NCBI GenBank assembly: GCA_947498325.1
Contig: CANMKE010000002.1
Coordinates: 331,164-395,163 of the forward strand
Reading direction: 5' to 3'
DNA: 64,000 bases
DNA from: an uncultured Persicobacter sp.
Lineage (GTDB): Bacteria > Bacteroidota > Bacteroidia > Cytophagales > Cyclobacteriaceae
Part shown: piece after piece, positions 43,533 through 53,412 of the stretch
How the letters are laid out: each line of letters opens with the position of its first letter
Position numbering within the stretch: the stretch's first letter is position 1
Position numbers and translations under genes: made by a program
The notes under the pieces: generated by a model
Databases searched by the model: none
What the model was told of the DNA's origin: nothing
What the model saw: only the letters and a program-made list of their open reading frames with translations

Positions 43533-44078
43533 ATGTCAGATATCAAAGTCGCATCAAGATATGCGAAGTCCATCTTTGAATTGGCTTCAGAAAAAGGCAC
43601 TTTGGAACAGACAAGTCAGGATTTTAAGCTGATCGAGGAAGTATGCGAGCAAAATCGCGAATTTACCTTAATGCTTAAGAACCCTATCATTGACATTTCC
43701 AAAAAATGGGAGATTGTCAAGGCGATATTTGAGGGTAAAGTTTCAGATTTAACACTGAGATTCCTTCAAGTGGTTAATGACAAAAAGCGAATTGACCATA
43801 TTCGTTCCATAGCAGACAGCTTTGAAGCTCGCTACAATGAGAAGAATGGGATTATCAAGGCACACCTTGAGACCACCTTCCAATTGGATGCGGAACAATT
43901 CAGCCAATTTGAACAAATAGCCCTTGCCCGTACTGGCGCTAAGGCGGTTCAATTGGAGGCAGCGGTTAACCCTGCCCTGATCGGCGGTTATATTTTCCGA
44001 ATTGGAGATCAGATGATCGATAATTCAGTGAAAAACCGATTGACCAAACTCAGACAGAGCCTGACGGCTAAAGTCTAA
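43533..44078 (+). CDS. atpH: F0F1 ATP synthase subunit delta
   Basis: This 181-residue subunit joins the peripheral stalk to the alpha/beta head. The N-terminal helical domain starts with VASRYAKSIFELA. The C-terminal signature is NPALIGGYIFRIGDQMIDNSVKNRL. It lies directly after atpF and 37 bases before atpA. Length and motifs are normal. Confidence 0.96.
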   Translation: MSDIKVASRYAKSIFELASEKGTLEQTSQDFKLIEEVCEQNREFTLMLKNPIIDISKKWEIVKAIFEGKVSDLTLRFLQVVNDKKRIDHIRSIADSFEARYNEKNGIIKAHLETTFQLDAEQFSQFEQIALARTGAKAVQLEAAVNPALIGGYIFRIGDQMIDNSVKNRLTKLRQSLTAKV

Positions 44079-44115
44079 TTCATATAATATTTAGGAACTA
44101 TAATTTAGAGTAATA

Positions 44116-45693
44116 ATGGCTGAAGTAAGACCAGATGAGGTTTCGGCAATTCTTCGAGATCAATTATCTAACTTCAAATCTGAAGCAGAACTCGAAGAGG
44201 TAGGTACCGTCCTTCAAGTAGGAGATGGTGTAGCTCGTATATATGGTTTGACCAAGGCACAGGCTGGTGAGTTGATCGAATTTGAAAACGGCACCGAGGC
44301 ATTGGTATTGAACCTTGAAGAGGATAACGTAGGAGCCGTACTTTTCGGTAATTCTACAGGTGTAAAAGAAGGTGATAATGTACGCCGTACTGGCCGTATC
44401 GGTTCTGTCCCTGTTGGGGAAGGCATGGTAGGTCGTGTAGTGAACATGTTGGGTGAGCCTATTGATGGTAAAGGCCCTATCGCTGGAAAAACATACAATA
44501 TGCCTTTGGAGCGTAAAGCTCCTGGTGTAATTTTCCGTGAGCCAGTAACTGAGCCATTGCAAACAGGTTTGAAAGCCGTTGATGCAATGACACCAGTAGG
44601 TCGTGGTCAGCGTGAGTTGATCATTGGTGACCGTCAGACAGGTAAAACTGCGGTAGCGATTGATACAATCATTAACCAACGTGAATTCTTCGAAGCAGGC
44701 GAGCCTGTATTCTGTATTTACGTGGCGATTGGTCAAAAAGCTTCTACGGTAGCCAATATCGTACAGGCATTGGAGAAACATGGCGCAATGGAATACACTG
44801 TTGTAGTGGCTTCTCCTGCTTCTGATCCAGCACCTATGCAGTTCTACGCTCCATTCGCAGGTGCTGCTATCGGGGAATTCTTCCGCGATACAGGACGTCC
44901 AGCATTGGTAGTTTATGATGATTTGTCTAAACAAGCGGTAGCATACCGTGAGGTGTCTTTGTTGCTTCGTCGTCCTCCAGGGCGTGAGGCTTATCCTGGT
45001 GATGTATTCTACCTTCACTCACGTTTGTTAGAGCGTGCAGCGAAGTTGAACTCCAACACTTCGGTAGCAGAGAAAATGAACGATTTGCCTGCTGACCTTC
45101 AAGGTATGGTAAAAGGTGGTGGTTCATTGACTGCCCTTCCAATTATTGAAACACAAGCGGGTGATGTTTCGGCATATATCCCAACGAACGTGATTTCTAT
45201 TACGGATGGTCAGATTTTCTTGGAAACCAACTTGTTTAACTCTGGTTTGCGTCCAGCGATCAACGTAGGTATCTCGGTATCTCGTGTAGGTGGTAACGCT
45301 CAGATCAAGTCGATGAAGAAAATCGCAGGTACATTGAAGTTGGATTTGGCGCAGTTCCGTGAGTTGGAAGCCTTCGCAAAATTCGGTTCAGATTTGGATG
45401 CAGCAACGAAATTGGTGATCGAGCGTGGTCGTCGTAACCAGGAAATCTTGAAGCAAGGGCAATATCAGCCAATGCGTGTGGAAGATCAGGTAGCAATTAT
45501 CTTCGCTTCTACTAAAGGATACTTGGATAAAGTTCCTGTTGATAAAGTAAAAGAATTCGAAGCAGATTTCTTGACTACGCTTCGTGAGCAAAACCCTGAT
45601 GTTCTTAACGGACTTAAAGCAGGTAAATTGTCTGACGATGTTACAGGTGGTTTGAAGACGATCGCTTTGGATGTAGCTAAAAGATACGCATAA
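44116..45693 (+). CDS. atpA: F0F1 ATP synthase subunit alpha
   Basis: This 525-residue non-catalytic nucleotide-binding head subunit has a P-loop [11 protein letters not shown] (Lys177). It also has [14 protein letters not shown], the [14 protein letters not shown] block and [28 protein letters not shown], which includes the family signature region. Strongly biased codons (for example CGT and GGT) indicate high expression. A 12-bp hairpin lies in the 61-base spacer before atpG. Confidence 0.98.
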   Translation: MAEVRPDEVSAILRDQLSNFKSEAELEEVGTVLQVGDGVARIYGLTKAQAGELIEFENGTEALVLNLEEDNVGAVLFGNSTGVKEGDNVRRTGRIGSVPVGEGMVGRVVNMLGEPIDGKGPIAGKTYNMPLERKAPGVIFREPVTEPLQTGLKAVDAMTPVGRGQRELIIGDRQTGKTAVAIDTIINQREFFEAGEPVFCIYVAIGQKASTVANIVQALEKHGAMEYTVVVASPASDPAPMQFYAPFAGAAIGEFFRDTGRPALVVYDDLSKQAVAYREVSLLLRRPPGREAYPGDVFYLHSRLLERAAKLNSNTSVAEKMNDLPADLQGMVKGGGSLTALPIIETQAGDVSAYIPTNVISITDGQIFLETNLFNSGLRPAINVGISVSRVGGNAQIKSMKKIAGTLKLDLAQFRELEAFAKFGSDLDAATKLVIERGRRNQEILKQGQYQPMRVEDQVAIIFASTKGYLDKVPVDKVKEFEADFLTTLREQNPDVLNGLKAGKLSDDVTGGLKTIALDVAKRYA

Positions 45694-45704
45694 TATTAAA
45701 AGTT

Positions 45705-45735
45705 AAAGGTTCGAGCTTTTGGGCTTGAGCCTTTT
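45705..45735 (+). terminator. Hairpin between atpA and atpG (possible attenuator)
   Basis: A 12-bp stem with two G-T pairs and a 6-base loop is followed by only four T. It is strong as a structure but weak as a terminator. It lies within the operon and may lower downstream expression or stabilise the upstream mRNA. Confidence 0.5.
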
Positions 45736-45754
45736 ACTGATATAAAATAAAATT

Positions 45755-46663
45755 ATGGCAAACCTCAAAGAAATCAAGGCTCGGATCAAGTCTGTAGATT
45801 CTACCCAGCAAATTACCAAAGCCATGAAAATGGTAGCGGCATCGAAACTACGTCGAGCGCAGGATAGAATTATGCAAATGCGTCCTTACGCAGAGAAATT
45901 TGACGAGATTCTTGATCACGTAAATGAAGTGGCATCAGGTGTACAGGTAAAACGCGACTTCGCTCAGGTTAGAGAAGAAGTGGAATCTGTATTGCTTGTC
46001 GTGATTACTTCTGACAGAGGATTGTGTGGCGGTTTCAACACAAATGTCATTAAACAAGCTGTTCAGCGCATTGAAGACAACTATGCATCGCAACGTGATG
46101 CTGGAAAGTTGACCATCTTGCCTATCGGTAAAAAAGCATATGAGTACTTTGCGAAGAACAAGTATGTGGTGATCGATAAGTATTATGAGTTGTTCAACGA
46201 CTTGTCATTCAACAGTGCTCGATTGGTTGCAGAATACATGATGGAAATGTTCATTGAAGGAAAGTACGATCAAGTTGATTTGATCTACAATGAATTCAAG
46301 AACGTGGCTACTCAGCTTTTGCGCGAAGAGGTATTTTTGCCTGCACAACCTCGTGAAGAGGAAGAGGAGGCAAACAAGGAAGCTAAACATGGCGGTATGG
46401 CGATCGATTATATTTTCGATCAAAACCCAGGCGCTTTGTTGGATGAATTGATCCCTCACGGTTTGAAAATGCGTTTTTTCCGCGCAGTTCTGGAATCCAA
46501 TGCTTCTGAGCATGGTGCCCGTATGACAGCGATGGATAAAGCAACTGATAACGCTGCAGAATTATTGAAAGACTTGAACTTACTTTACAACCGTACGCGT
46601 CAGGCTGCAATTACTACGGAGATCTTGGAGATCACCGCAGGTGCAGAGGCATTGGCTCAATAA
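45755..46663 (+). CDS. atpG: F0F1 ATP synthase subunit gamma
   Basis: This 302-residue central rotor shaft has an N-terminal helix (IKARIKSVDSTQQITKAMKMVAASKL), a Rossmann-like middle (TSDRGLCGGFNTN) and a C-terminal helix (MTAMDKATDNAAELL...LYNRTRQAAITTEI). A charged loop of Glu residues near 206-212 is a lineage-type insertion. It is the last ATP synthase gene here: atpD and atpC do not follow, so the operon is split, as is usual in Bacteroidota. Confidence 0.97.
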   Translation: MANLKEIKARIKSVDSTQQITKAMKMVAASKLRRAQDRIMQMRPYAEKFDEILDHVNEVASGVQVKRDFAQVREEVESVLLVVITSDRGLCGGFNTNVIKQAVQRIEDNYASQRDAGKLTILPIGKKAYEYFAKNKYVVIDKYYELFNDLSFNSARLVAEYMMEMFIEGKYDQVDLIYNEFKNVATQLLREEVFLPAQPREEEEEANKEAKHGGMAIDYIFDQNPGALLDELIPHGLKMRFFRAVLESNASEHGARMTAMDKATDNAAELLKDLNLLYNRTRQAAITTEILEITAGAEALAQ

Positions 46664-46687
46664 TATTTATTATTCCGACCGACGGAT

Positions 46688-47155
46688 TGTTGATAAAACA
46701 GAAATCCACTCAATTTTTTGGGTGGATTTTTTATGCGATTAACTTTTTTCATCCGCTTATCCACAAAAAGGAATAGTTGAGACTGAATTTCGGGCAAAAA
46801 AACTAAAATAGCGTCCAGTTATACACATTTTATTGAATTCAGTTCTATTTTTACATCTTTGAACGCTTGAAATAAACCCTTTAGAAAGAAGTTATCCACA
46901 ATTTGTGGGTAGTTTGTACTTTGAATATGTGGATAAGCAAAAAACCTTACCGTGATTATTTATTTAAGAGCCAAATTTTGATTGGCCTGATCGGCTGTAT
47001 CATGCTATTTTCAGGTGTTAAGTCATTGGGTTATAATTGGTTCGATATAGGTGGGTTCAACTGGGTATTGGTCTTTTGTGCTTGTGTATTCATCTATCGC
47101 ATAGATTGGTTTATGCACAAATTAGCTGTGGATAAGTGCATAAACCTGTTGATAA
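46688..47155. other. DnaA-box cluster (candidate replication origin or titration site)
   Basis: Exact TTATCCACA boxes occur at 46757-46765 (+), 46892-46900 (+), 46928-46936 (-) and 47127-47135 (-). TTATACACA lies at 46819-46827 (+) and TTATGCACA at 47111-47119 (+). One-mismatch boxes TTATCAACA lie at 46688-46696 (-) and 47147-47155 (-), and TTATGCACT at 47135-47143 (-). The stretch 46795-46890 is AT-rich and could unwind. Chance would give about 0.003 exact boxes in 400 bases. The right half lies inside the start of the next gene. Confidence 0.7.
46701..46732 (+). terminator. Terminator after atpG
   Basis: A stem AATCCACTC/GGGTGGATT (one G-T pair) with an 8-base loop ends in six T. It closes the atp operon. 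Confidence 0.88.
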
Positions 47156-47766
47156 GTGGAAAACCCATCGAAGCCAGCGTATTTTATCCCTGCCTGCTCC
47201 TGCTTTATGCATTGGTGATGCTGACTTTTGCCCTGCCTGTTCAGCTACTCTTTCATTTAGGAACTATTGCGGTGCTCTATCATTTTCCTGCAAGCCTTCC
47301 ATTTCAGTTTCGTACCTGGCGACGAATCCCCTATCTTAAAGTTTTTTTGATTGCCTATGTATGGGCTATGCTTGGGAGTTACTACCCTGCCGCTTTGTTG
47401 GGCCTACCGCTTGATAAGGCAGATATCTTCACTCATTTTCTATGCTGGTTTGTCTATATTTTAGCCATCACCTTACCATTCGATATTCGCGATATTCATT
47501 CTGATCAATCGCAAAATCTATGGACAATTACGCGAGCGGTAGGCGCAGGCTATACCAAGCTAATTGCTGTTCTATTATTGGTTGTTTTTACGGCTATTGC
47601 TTATTTCGTGGGAGCCTACCCTTTGGGAGGGTTACTGGCCTTACTGCTGATCAATGTAGGCTTGGTACTTGGGGTCAATGATCAACGTCCGGTGTATTAC
47701 TTTAAAGTGCTAATGGATGGGATGGTGGTGGTTACGGCCCTCTTTTTTGCTTCGTATTCCCACTGA
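46927..47766 (+). CDS. UbiA-like membrane protein
   Basis: This 279-residue protein has about seven or eight membrane helices. The block LPFDIRDIHSDQ (~180-191) matches the second Asp-rich motif of a Bacteroidota subgroup of UbiA prenyltransferase-like proteins. The first Asp-rich motif is only partly visible (YRIDWFMHKLAVD), so enzymatic activity is uncertain. The ATG at 46927 is preferred over upstream GTG or TTG codons. Its start codon and residues ~62-77 coincide with DnaA boxes. No partner gene is adjacent; the next gene is convergent. Confidence 0.65.
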   Translation: MWISKKPYRDYLFKSQILIGLIGCIMLFSGVKSLGYNWFDIGGFNWVLVFCACVFIYRIDWFMHKLAVDKCINLLISGKPIEASVFYPCLLLLYALVMLTFALPVQLLFHLGTIAVLYHFPASLPFQFRTWRRIPYLKVFLIAYVWAMLGSYYPAALLGLPLDKADIFTHFLCWFVYILAITLPFDIRDIHSDQSQNLWTITRAVGAGYTKLIAVLLLVVFTAIAYFVGAYPLGGLLALLLINVGLVLGVNDQRPVYYFKVLMDGMVVVTALFFASYSH

Positions 47767-47825
47767 TGCAGAAGAACAGGATGTTTTTGCGATCAGCTTA
47801 TTGGATGTCATTTACAAGTGAAAAT

Positions 47826-47876
47826 AAAACGGGTTACCAATATCCTTAACCATTGTGGATATCGGTGACCCGTTTT
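47826..47876. terminator. Bidirectional terminator between the UbiA-like gene and galK
   Basis: Twenty-base arms starting AAAACGGGT and ending ACCCGTTTT pair with one G-T and one mismatch around an 11-base loop. Confidence 0.85.
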
Positions 47877-47923
47877 AATGCTTTTGAAATATCTATAGAC
47901 TAAAATGATGCTCGTTCGCTCCA

Positions 47924-49072
47924 TTAATCCTCTACGCGAGCACCATCACCAGTTACTACGGAATAGCAAACTAACTTGCGATTGAATTGCTTCTGATATG
48001 CTTCCGTTTGCATTTCGATGAATGAATCTACGGCATTTGTTCTTACCAAATTAATTGTACAGCCTCCAAAGCCGCCGCCCATCATTCTTGCACCAAATAC
48101 CTGATCGTTATCTCTGGTTTGGTCTACCAAGAAATCAAGCTCCTTACAACTCACCTCATAGTCATGTTGCAAGCCGTCATGAGAAGCGTAAATTAAGGTA
48201 CCAAGGGCATCGAGTTCATTATTCTCTAAATGCTTACAGGCCTTCAGGACACGTTCGTTTTCATTAATAACAAATTCACACCTTTTATAGATGGTTGGAT
48301 CCATGGCTGATCGGTGCGCTTTCAACTGCGCTAAGGTCGCGCCACGCAAATCTTCCAGCTTCGGCATCTCTTTTTGAAGAACGGCAACACCTGCCTCACA
48401 TTGTTCCCGACGTGTGTTATATTCTGAGGATGCCAGAGAATGACTCACTCCAGTATTACAAAGCACCCATTTGAACCCTTGTGTGTTTAATGGAAAATGT
48501 GCTGTTTTCTGATGCTTACAATCGATTTTTATCACATGATCTTTTTGACCAAAAGTGGATGCAAATTGATCCATAATACCGCATTTCACCCCCGCATAAT
48601 TGTGTTCAGCGGCTTGGCCTACAAGTGCGATTTCCCTTTGACTCAGCTTTCCGCCAAATAAATTATTCAAGCCTGTTGCTAATGCGCATTCCAGGGCTGC
48701 GGAAGAGGATAAACCTGCCCCTAAGGGTACATCGCCACCGAAGACAAGATTAAAACCCTGTACTTTCACCCCTTTTTTAATCAGTTCAGCAACAACTCCT
48801 TTGATGTAATTTATCCAGCCTTTAGTTGCTGTTATTTGTTCAAGAGTGAAACTTTCTTTTTCGTCAAGGTCACTTGCAATGGCATTGATCGTATTGGTAT
48901 TGTTGGCCTGCAAGATGCAAACAATCTCTTTATCGATTGCCGCAGGAAGAACGAAGCCTCCATTGTAATCGGTATGCTCACCGATAATGTTCATTCTCCC
49001 GGGTGCCCGGGAGGTGATGTGATTCTCATCCCACTGAGATTCAAATTTTTCAACAAGTTTTAAAGTATCCAT
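47924..49072 (-). CDS. galK: Galactokinase
   Basis: This 382-residue GHMP kinase phosphorylates galactose at C1, the first step of the Leloir pathway. The substrate-binding motif is GRMNIIGEHTDYNGGFVLPA, the phosphate loop is PLGAGLSSSAALECA, and the third GHMP motif is MMGGGFGGCTINL. The catalytic Asp follows GIMDQFAS. galT, galE and galM are not next to it. It is divergent from a hexose-type transporter, which suggests shared control from the 360-base spacer. Confidence 0.97.
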   Translation of the reverse strand: MDTLKLVEKFESQWDENHITSRAPGRMNIIGEHTDYNGGFVLPAAIDKEIVCILQANNTNTINAIASDLDEKESFTLEQITATKGWINYIKGVVAELIKKGVKVQGFNLVFGGDVPLGAGLSSSAALECALATGLNNLFGGKLSQREIALVGQAAEHNYAGVKCGIMDQFASTFGQKDHVIKIDCKHQKTAHFPLNTQGFKWVLCNTGVSHSLASSEYNTRREQCEAGVAVLQKEMPKLEDLRGATLAQLKAHRSAMDPTIYKRCEFVINENERVLKACKHLENNELDALGTLIYASHDGLQHDYEVSCKELDFLVDQTRDNDQVFGARMMGGGFGGCTINLVRTNAVDSFIEMQTEAYQKQFNRKLVCYSVVTGDGARVED

Positions 49073-49432
49073 AGTTCTATTTTCAGAAAGTTAAATGTAA
49101 GATTATTTTGCTGAAAATCAGTTTTGAATCCTTATGGATCTTCAATAAATACCCTTCAGTTTTGTTAGGATTGCGACAAGATTAGGTAATTGTTCGATTC
49201 CCCCGTCAGGGCGTGGTGAGGATCAAGAATTAGAGCAGTTGAGAAAGGTTGCGTTAAAAACATGATTATTATCAATAAAATTATCTATATGCGCTTATTT
49301 TTTAAAAAGGTAGTGGTTCATTTTTTAAATTTGATAAAATGAATGCTATATTGTGCTTCATATTTGGCAATATGGTCGGTTTGATAGTTGTACAATTAAC
49401 AACCGATGAAAAGATTTAATTTTTAAGAAATC
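49073..49432. promoter_or_regulatory. Divergent galK / sugar-transporter control region
   Basis: This 360-base spacer has no gene. It contains a short inverted repeat GTTGT-N7-ACAAC (49387-49403) about 30 bases before the transporter start. A partial -33/-7 pair (TTTG at 49330, TATATTGT at 49347) has too short a spacer to be convincing. No operator of a known family was recognised. Confidence 0.35.
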
Positions 49433-50761
49433 ATGGCAGAAGTAATGACAAAGGAAAACAAACAAACCAAGGAGACGAACTACACTGGTCCATTTATGAT
49501 CATGGTAGGTTTGTTTTTCATCGTTGGTTTTTTGACGGTAGTAAACCAACAATTTCAGGCCCCACTTAAGGAAGCATTTCTAAGTGATGCGGGTTCTTTG
49601 AAAAACACGCTGACGACTCTATTGACGTTCGCATTTTTTATGGGTTTCCCAACAATGGGTAATATCTCCTCTCGTTGGGCAGAGGCTTTCGGTTACAAAA
49701 ATACACTGATTCGAGGACTGATCATGTTGTTGGTTGGATTGGCTGTATTTGTATCTTCTGCATTGGCAGGTTTAGATATGGGAAGCATGGCTTTTGGGGC
49801 GGCTTCAGTACCATATGCTTATTTTATTTTCTTAATAGGATCTTATATCCTGGGTTGTTCTATTGCAACGCTTCAGGTGGTTATTAATCCTTATTTGGCA
49901 GTTTGTCAGGTTCCTGGTACATCATCAGTAACCCGTATGAGTATTGGTGGTTCTTCGAACTCTATCGGTACTACTATTGCGCCATTGTTTGTAACTTATT
50001 TGGTTTTTGGAAACGTAGCTCCTACAGTAGATAAAGTAATCAGTCCTTTCTTTGTACTGATCGCAGTAGTAGCAGTTGTTGCATTCTTGGTAAGCCGTTT
50101 GAACCTTCCTGAGGTAGCGTCTTCAGCTTCTGAAGGTGGTGAGGTAGCTAAGTTGAAAAACAGTGTTTGGTCATACAGACACCTGGTTTTGGGTGTAGTT
50201 GGTATCTTCGTTTATGTAGGTGCTGAGGTTTGTATTGGTGCAAACATCAACTTGTATGCTGAAAACTTGGGTAAAATCGGTGCGATTTCAAAAACTACAG
50301 ACTTCTTGTTCTGGAAAGAATTAGCCGTTCCATCATTGATGGCCTCATTGTATTGGGGTGGTATGTTGGTAGGCCGCTTGTGTGGATCTTTCCTATCTAA
50401 AATTTCAGGAAGTGTGCAGTTGACTGCAACAACAATTATCGCTATTGTTTTGATTGTTACTGCAATGCTTACTTCAAACCCTTGGTATTTGGTAGGTGTT
50501 GGTTTGGTACACTCAGTAATGTGGGGTGCGATCTTCTCATTGGCAATTGATAAATTGGGTGTTTATACTTCTAAAGGTTCTGGCGCATTGATGATCGGTG
50601 TAGCCGGTGGAGCTATCCTTCCATGGGTACAAGGAATCTTCGCTGATGCTTTAGGCGGATGGTCTATGACATGGGTATTGGTGATTGCTTGTGAGGTTTA
50701 TTTATTGTTCTATGCTTTGGTAGGACACAAGCACAATTTCACAAAAGAAATTACAGAGTAA
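49433..50761 (+). CDS. Sugar MFS transporter (FucP/GluP type)
   Basis: This 442-residue major-facilitator protein has 12 predicted membrane helices and is close to the FucP/glucose-galactose (GluP) group that imports hexose with H+ or Na+. Family features are FFIVGFLTVVNQQFQAPLKEAF in helix 1, ANPYL-like VVINPYLAV, and FVYVGAEVCIGANINLY in helix 7. It is divergent from galK, so galactose or glucose is the likely substrate. Codon use is as biased as in atpA, pointing to high expression. A terminator follows. Confidence 0.9.
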   Translation: MAEVMTKENKQTKETNYTGPFMIMVGLFFIVGFLTVVNQQFQAPLKEAFLSDAGSLKNTLTTLLTFAFFMGFPTMGNISSRWAEAFGYKNTLIRGLIMLLVGLAVFVSSALAGLDMGSMAFGAASVPYAYFIFLIGSYILGCSIATLQVVINPYLAVCQVPGTSSVTRMSIGGSSNSIGTTIAPLFVTYLVFGNVAPTVDKVISPFFVLIAVVAVVAFLVSRLNLPEVASSASEGGEVAKLKNSVWSYRHLVLGVVGIFVYVGAEVCIGANINLYAENLGKIGAISKTTDFLFWKELAVPSLMASLYWGGMLVGRLCGSFLSKISGSVQLTATTIIAIVLIVTAMLTSNPWYLVGVGLVHSVMWGAIFSLAIDKLGVYTSKGSGALMIGVAGGAILPWVQGIFADALGGWSMTWVLVIACEVYLLFYALVGHKHNFTKEITE

Positions 50762-50790
50762 GCATTCAGCTGATCTTTGAAAATATAAAT

Positions 50791-50822
50791 AGCACCTTCT
50801 CCTTGTGGGAAGGTGTTTTTTT
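50791..50822 (+). terminator. Terminator after the sugar transporter gene
   Basis: A stem CACCTTC/GAAGGTG, extendable by CC/GG past a bulge, is followed by seven T. Confidence 0.9.
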
Positions 50823-50920
50823 ATGCCCGTTTCATCTTTAAATTCTCCTGTCTGGTCGGATTATTATTTTTAGAATCCGTACAATAAGCTATCTTGGATG
50901 CTCAACGAAACCTAAATTAA

Positions 50921-51349
50921 ATGAGAACTTTAATCACCTTAATATTGCTGTCGTTTGCCTGTGCCGCACAAGCCCAAAGCAGTTTAGTTGTCAATGTAAA
51001 AGGGCTGAGTGGCCCAGAAGGGAAAGTCCTTTTTGCTTTATTTTCTACAGAGGAGGGTTTTCCGAAAGAATGGGATAAAGCTTACAAACAAGGTAACCTG
51101 AGCTTCTCTGATGGTGCTTGTCGGATTGTGTTCGATGATCTTCCTGAAGGTACTTATGCGATGATGGTAGCCCATGATGAGAATGACAATGGTAAGATTG
51201 ATACCAATTTTATCGGGATGCCGAAAGAAGCCGTAGGGATCAGTAATTATCCAAAAATGGGAAAGCCTGATTTTCAAAAGGCGAAATTTACCATGAATGG
51301 ACAGGACAAAAAGACCATCGAAATAACGGTTGAAAAAATATTTGGATAA
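50921..51349 (+). CDS. DUF2141 domain secreted protein
   Basis: This 142-residue protein has a signal peptide (TLITLILLSFACAAQAQ) and one DUF2141 domain. Typical blocks are GLSGPEGKVLFALFSTEEGFP, the CRIVFDDLPEGTYAMMVAHDENDNGKIDTN stretch (quoted by position ~64-93) and GISNYP. DNDNGKID resembles a calcium-loop pattern. Function is unknown. It stands alone and is convergent with aspS. Confidence 0.87.
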   Translation: MRTLITLILLSFACAAQAQSSLVVNVKGLSGPEGKVLFALFSTEEGFPKEWDKAYKQGNLSFSDGACRIVFDDLPEGTYAMMVAHDENDNGKIDTNFIGMPKEAVGISNYPKMGKPDFQKAKFTMNGQDKKTIEITVEKIFG

Positions 51350-51350
51350 A

Positions 51351-51388
51351 AAAAATCCCTCTGAAGCATCTGTTCAGGGGGATTTTTT
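51351..51388. terminator. Bidirectional terminator between the DUF2141 gene and aspS
   Basis: A stem TCCCTCTGA/TCAGGGGGA (one G-T pair) with a 9-base loop has A residues before it and six T after it. Confidence 0.9.
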
Positions 51389-51407
51389 ATATTTTATGAT
51401 CAGCGGA

Positions 51408-53168
51408 TTAATCCTCTTTTTTCAAGTTCAAAGCGATTTGTAGCTCATTAAGCTGTGCGTTGTCTACCAATGCAGGAGAATCAATCATCACATCACGTCC
51501 TGAGTTGTTTTTCGGGAAGGCGATATAGTCACGGATAGATTCAGAACCACCAAACATGGCACACAAGCGGTCGAAACCAAGGGCGATACCACCGTGAGGA
51601 GGTGCACCGTATTCGAATGCTTCCATCAAGAAACCAAACTGCTCTTTGGCTTCCTCTTCAGTGAAACCAAGGTGTTTGAACATCAATTGCTGTTGCTCGC
51701 GGTCGTGGATACGGATAGAACCACCACCAATCTCTACACCATTGATCACCATATCGTAAGCATTGGCACGAACCGCACCTGGATCAGTATCCAACAAGTG
51801 CATATCCTCAGGCTTAGGCGAGGTGAATGGGTGGTGCATCGCATGGAAACGAGAAGTTTCTTCGTCCCACTCCAACAATGGGAAGTTTACTACCCACAAT
51901 GGCTTGAATTCACCTGCTTTGCGCAAGCCCAACTCATTACCCATATGCAAACGCAATTCGTTCATTTGCTTGCGAGCAGCGTCCATGCCACCCGATAATA
52001 CCAACAACAAATCGCCTGGCTTAGCTTCCATCTTCGTTGCCCAGGCAGCCAAAGCCTCCTGATCGAAGAATTTATCAACAGATGATTTGAAAGAACCATC
52101 TTCGTTGCATTTCACATAGACCAAACCTTTGGCACCTACCTGCTGAGATTTCACAAAGTTGGTCAAGGCATCCAATTGCTTACGAGTGTACGTACCACAA
52201 CCTTCAGCTTTGATACCCACAACCAATTCAGCATCGTCAAATACTTTGAAGCCTTTGTTCTGAGCCACATCGTTCAGCTCAACGAATTCCATTCCGAAAC
52301 GGATATCTGGCTTGTCTGAACCATAAAGGCGCATTGCATCGGCGTATTCCATATGTGGGAAATCACCAATTTCCTGATTCAAGACCATGCGGAACAAGTG
52401 GCGTACCATGCCTTCGAAAATATCCAGGATGTCCTGCTGCTCAATAAAAGCCAACTCGCAGTCTATCTGAGTAAATTCAGGCTGACGGTCCGCACGCAAA
52501 TCCTCATCACGGAAACATTTTACGATTTGGAAGTAACGGTCAAATCCTGAAACCATCAACAGTTGTTTGAAGGTTTGTGGCGACTGTGGCAAAGCGTAAA
52601 ACTCTCCTGGGTTCATACGTGAAGGAACGATGAAATCACGCGCGCCTTCAGGGGTAGATTTGATCAAAACAGGTGTTTCGATCTCCAGGAATTGTTGCTC
52701 ATCCAAATAACGACGAACCTCCTGAGCGATGCGGTGGCGCAAAGCCAACTTCTCACGAACAGGTTTACGGCGCAAGTCCAAATAGCGGTACTTCATGCGA
52801 AGGTCATCCCCACCATCGGTATCGTCTTCAATCATGAATGGAGGCAATTTTGCCGCATTCAATACTTTCAAGGCAGTTACTTTGATCTCAACAGCACCCG
52901 TTGGGATTTTGTCATTTTTAGAATAACGCTCCACCACTGTACCGGTCGCCTGGATTACAAACTCACGTCCCAAAGAACGCGCGCTGTCCAAAACTTCCGC
53001 AGCAGAAACACCATCTTCAAACATCAGTTGCGTGATACCATAGCGGTCGCGAAGGTCCACCCAAATCATGCCGCCTTTATCGCGAACACGTTGTACCCAT
53101 CCGGATAGGGTAACTTCTTTATTTACATCCTCAATGCGGAGTTCTCCGCAGGTATGTGATCTGTACAT
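51408..53168 (-). CDS. aspS: Aspartate-tRNA ligase
   Basis: This 586-residue bacterial-type enzyme charges tRNA-Asp. The N-terminal anticodon-binding OB fold is seen in [15 protein letters not shown]. Class II motif 2 lies in [20 protein letters not shown], the bacterial GAD insertion follows (~300-410), and motif 3 is [14 protein letters not shown]. The ATG at 53168 is chosen; an in-frame TTG at 53195 overlaps the promoter -7 element. Strong codon bias fits a housekeeping gene. Confidence 0.97.
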   Translation of the reverse strand: MYRSHTCGELRIEDVNKEVTLSGWVQRVRDKGGMIWVDLRDRYGITQLMFEDGVSAAEVLDSARSLGREFVIQATGTVVERYSKNDKIPTGAVEIKVTALKVLNAAKLPPFMIEDDTDGGDDLRMKYRYLDLRRKPVREKLALRHRIAQEVRRYLDEQQFLEIETPVLIKSTPEGARDFIVPSRMNPGEFYALPQSPQTFKQLLMVSGFDRYFQIVKCFRDEDLRADRQPEFTQIDCELAFIEQQDILDIFEGMVRHLFRMVLNQEIGDFPHMEYADAMRLYGSDKPDIRFGMEFVELNDVAQNKGFKVFDDAELVVGIKAEGCGTYTRKQLDALTNFVKSQQVGAKGLVYVKCNEDGSFKSSVDKFFDQEALAAWATKMEAKPGDLLLVLSGGMDAARKQMNELRLHMGNELGLRKAGEFKPLWVVNFPLLEWDEETSRFHAMHHPFTSPKPEDMHLLDTDPGAVRANAYDMVINGVEIGGGSIRIHDREQQQLMFKHLGFTEEEAKEQFGFLMEAFEYGAPPHGGIALGFDRLCAMFGGSESIRDYIAFPKNNSGRDVMIDSPALVDNAQLNELQIALNLKKED

Positions 53169-53192
53169 ATTTCGGTAACTTGTTTTTCGTTG

Positions 53193-53200
53193 CAAATTTA
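53193..53200 (-). promoter_or_regulatory. Candidate -7 element for aspS
   Basis: Minus-strand TAAATTTG matches TAnnTTTG. A start near 53186 leaves an 18-base leader and rules out the TTG start at 53195. Confidence 0.5.
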
Positions 53201-53412
53201 AAAATATTCAGCGGTAAATCGTTGATTCATCACAGATTCCATGAGAAAGAAGTGGAATATTTTTTTCTGATGAGTTGAACACCTAACAGGGAGCAATTTT
53301 TTAACGACCAATATTTTATTTCCTTGGCTAATCTCAATAAAAAGCACATACATTTTCAACAACTGCAGGGCTTGAAACGTTCTTATTTATAGATGACTAA
53401 CCTTTTTAAAGT

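Noticed and set aside
44164..45018. 284-codon minus-strand open frame inside atpA
   Set aside because: It is a Thr/Cys/Tyr-rich mirror of the highly biased alpha-subunit codons and has no start context or domain.
49347..49354. TATATTGT as a promoter -7 element for the sugar transporter
   Set aside because: It has one mismatch to TAnnTTTG and the only TTTG upstream is 13 bases away, too close.
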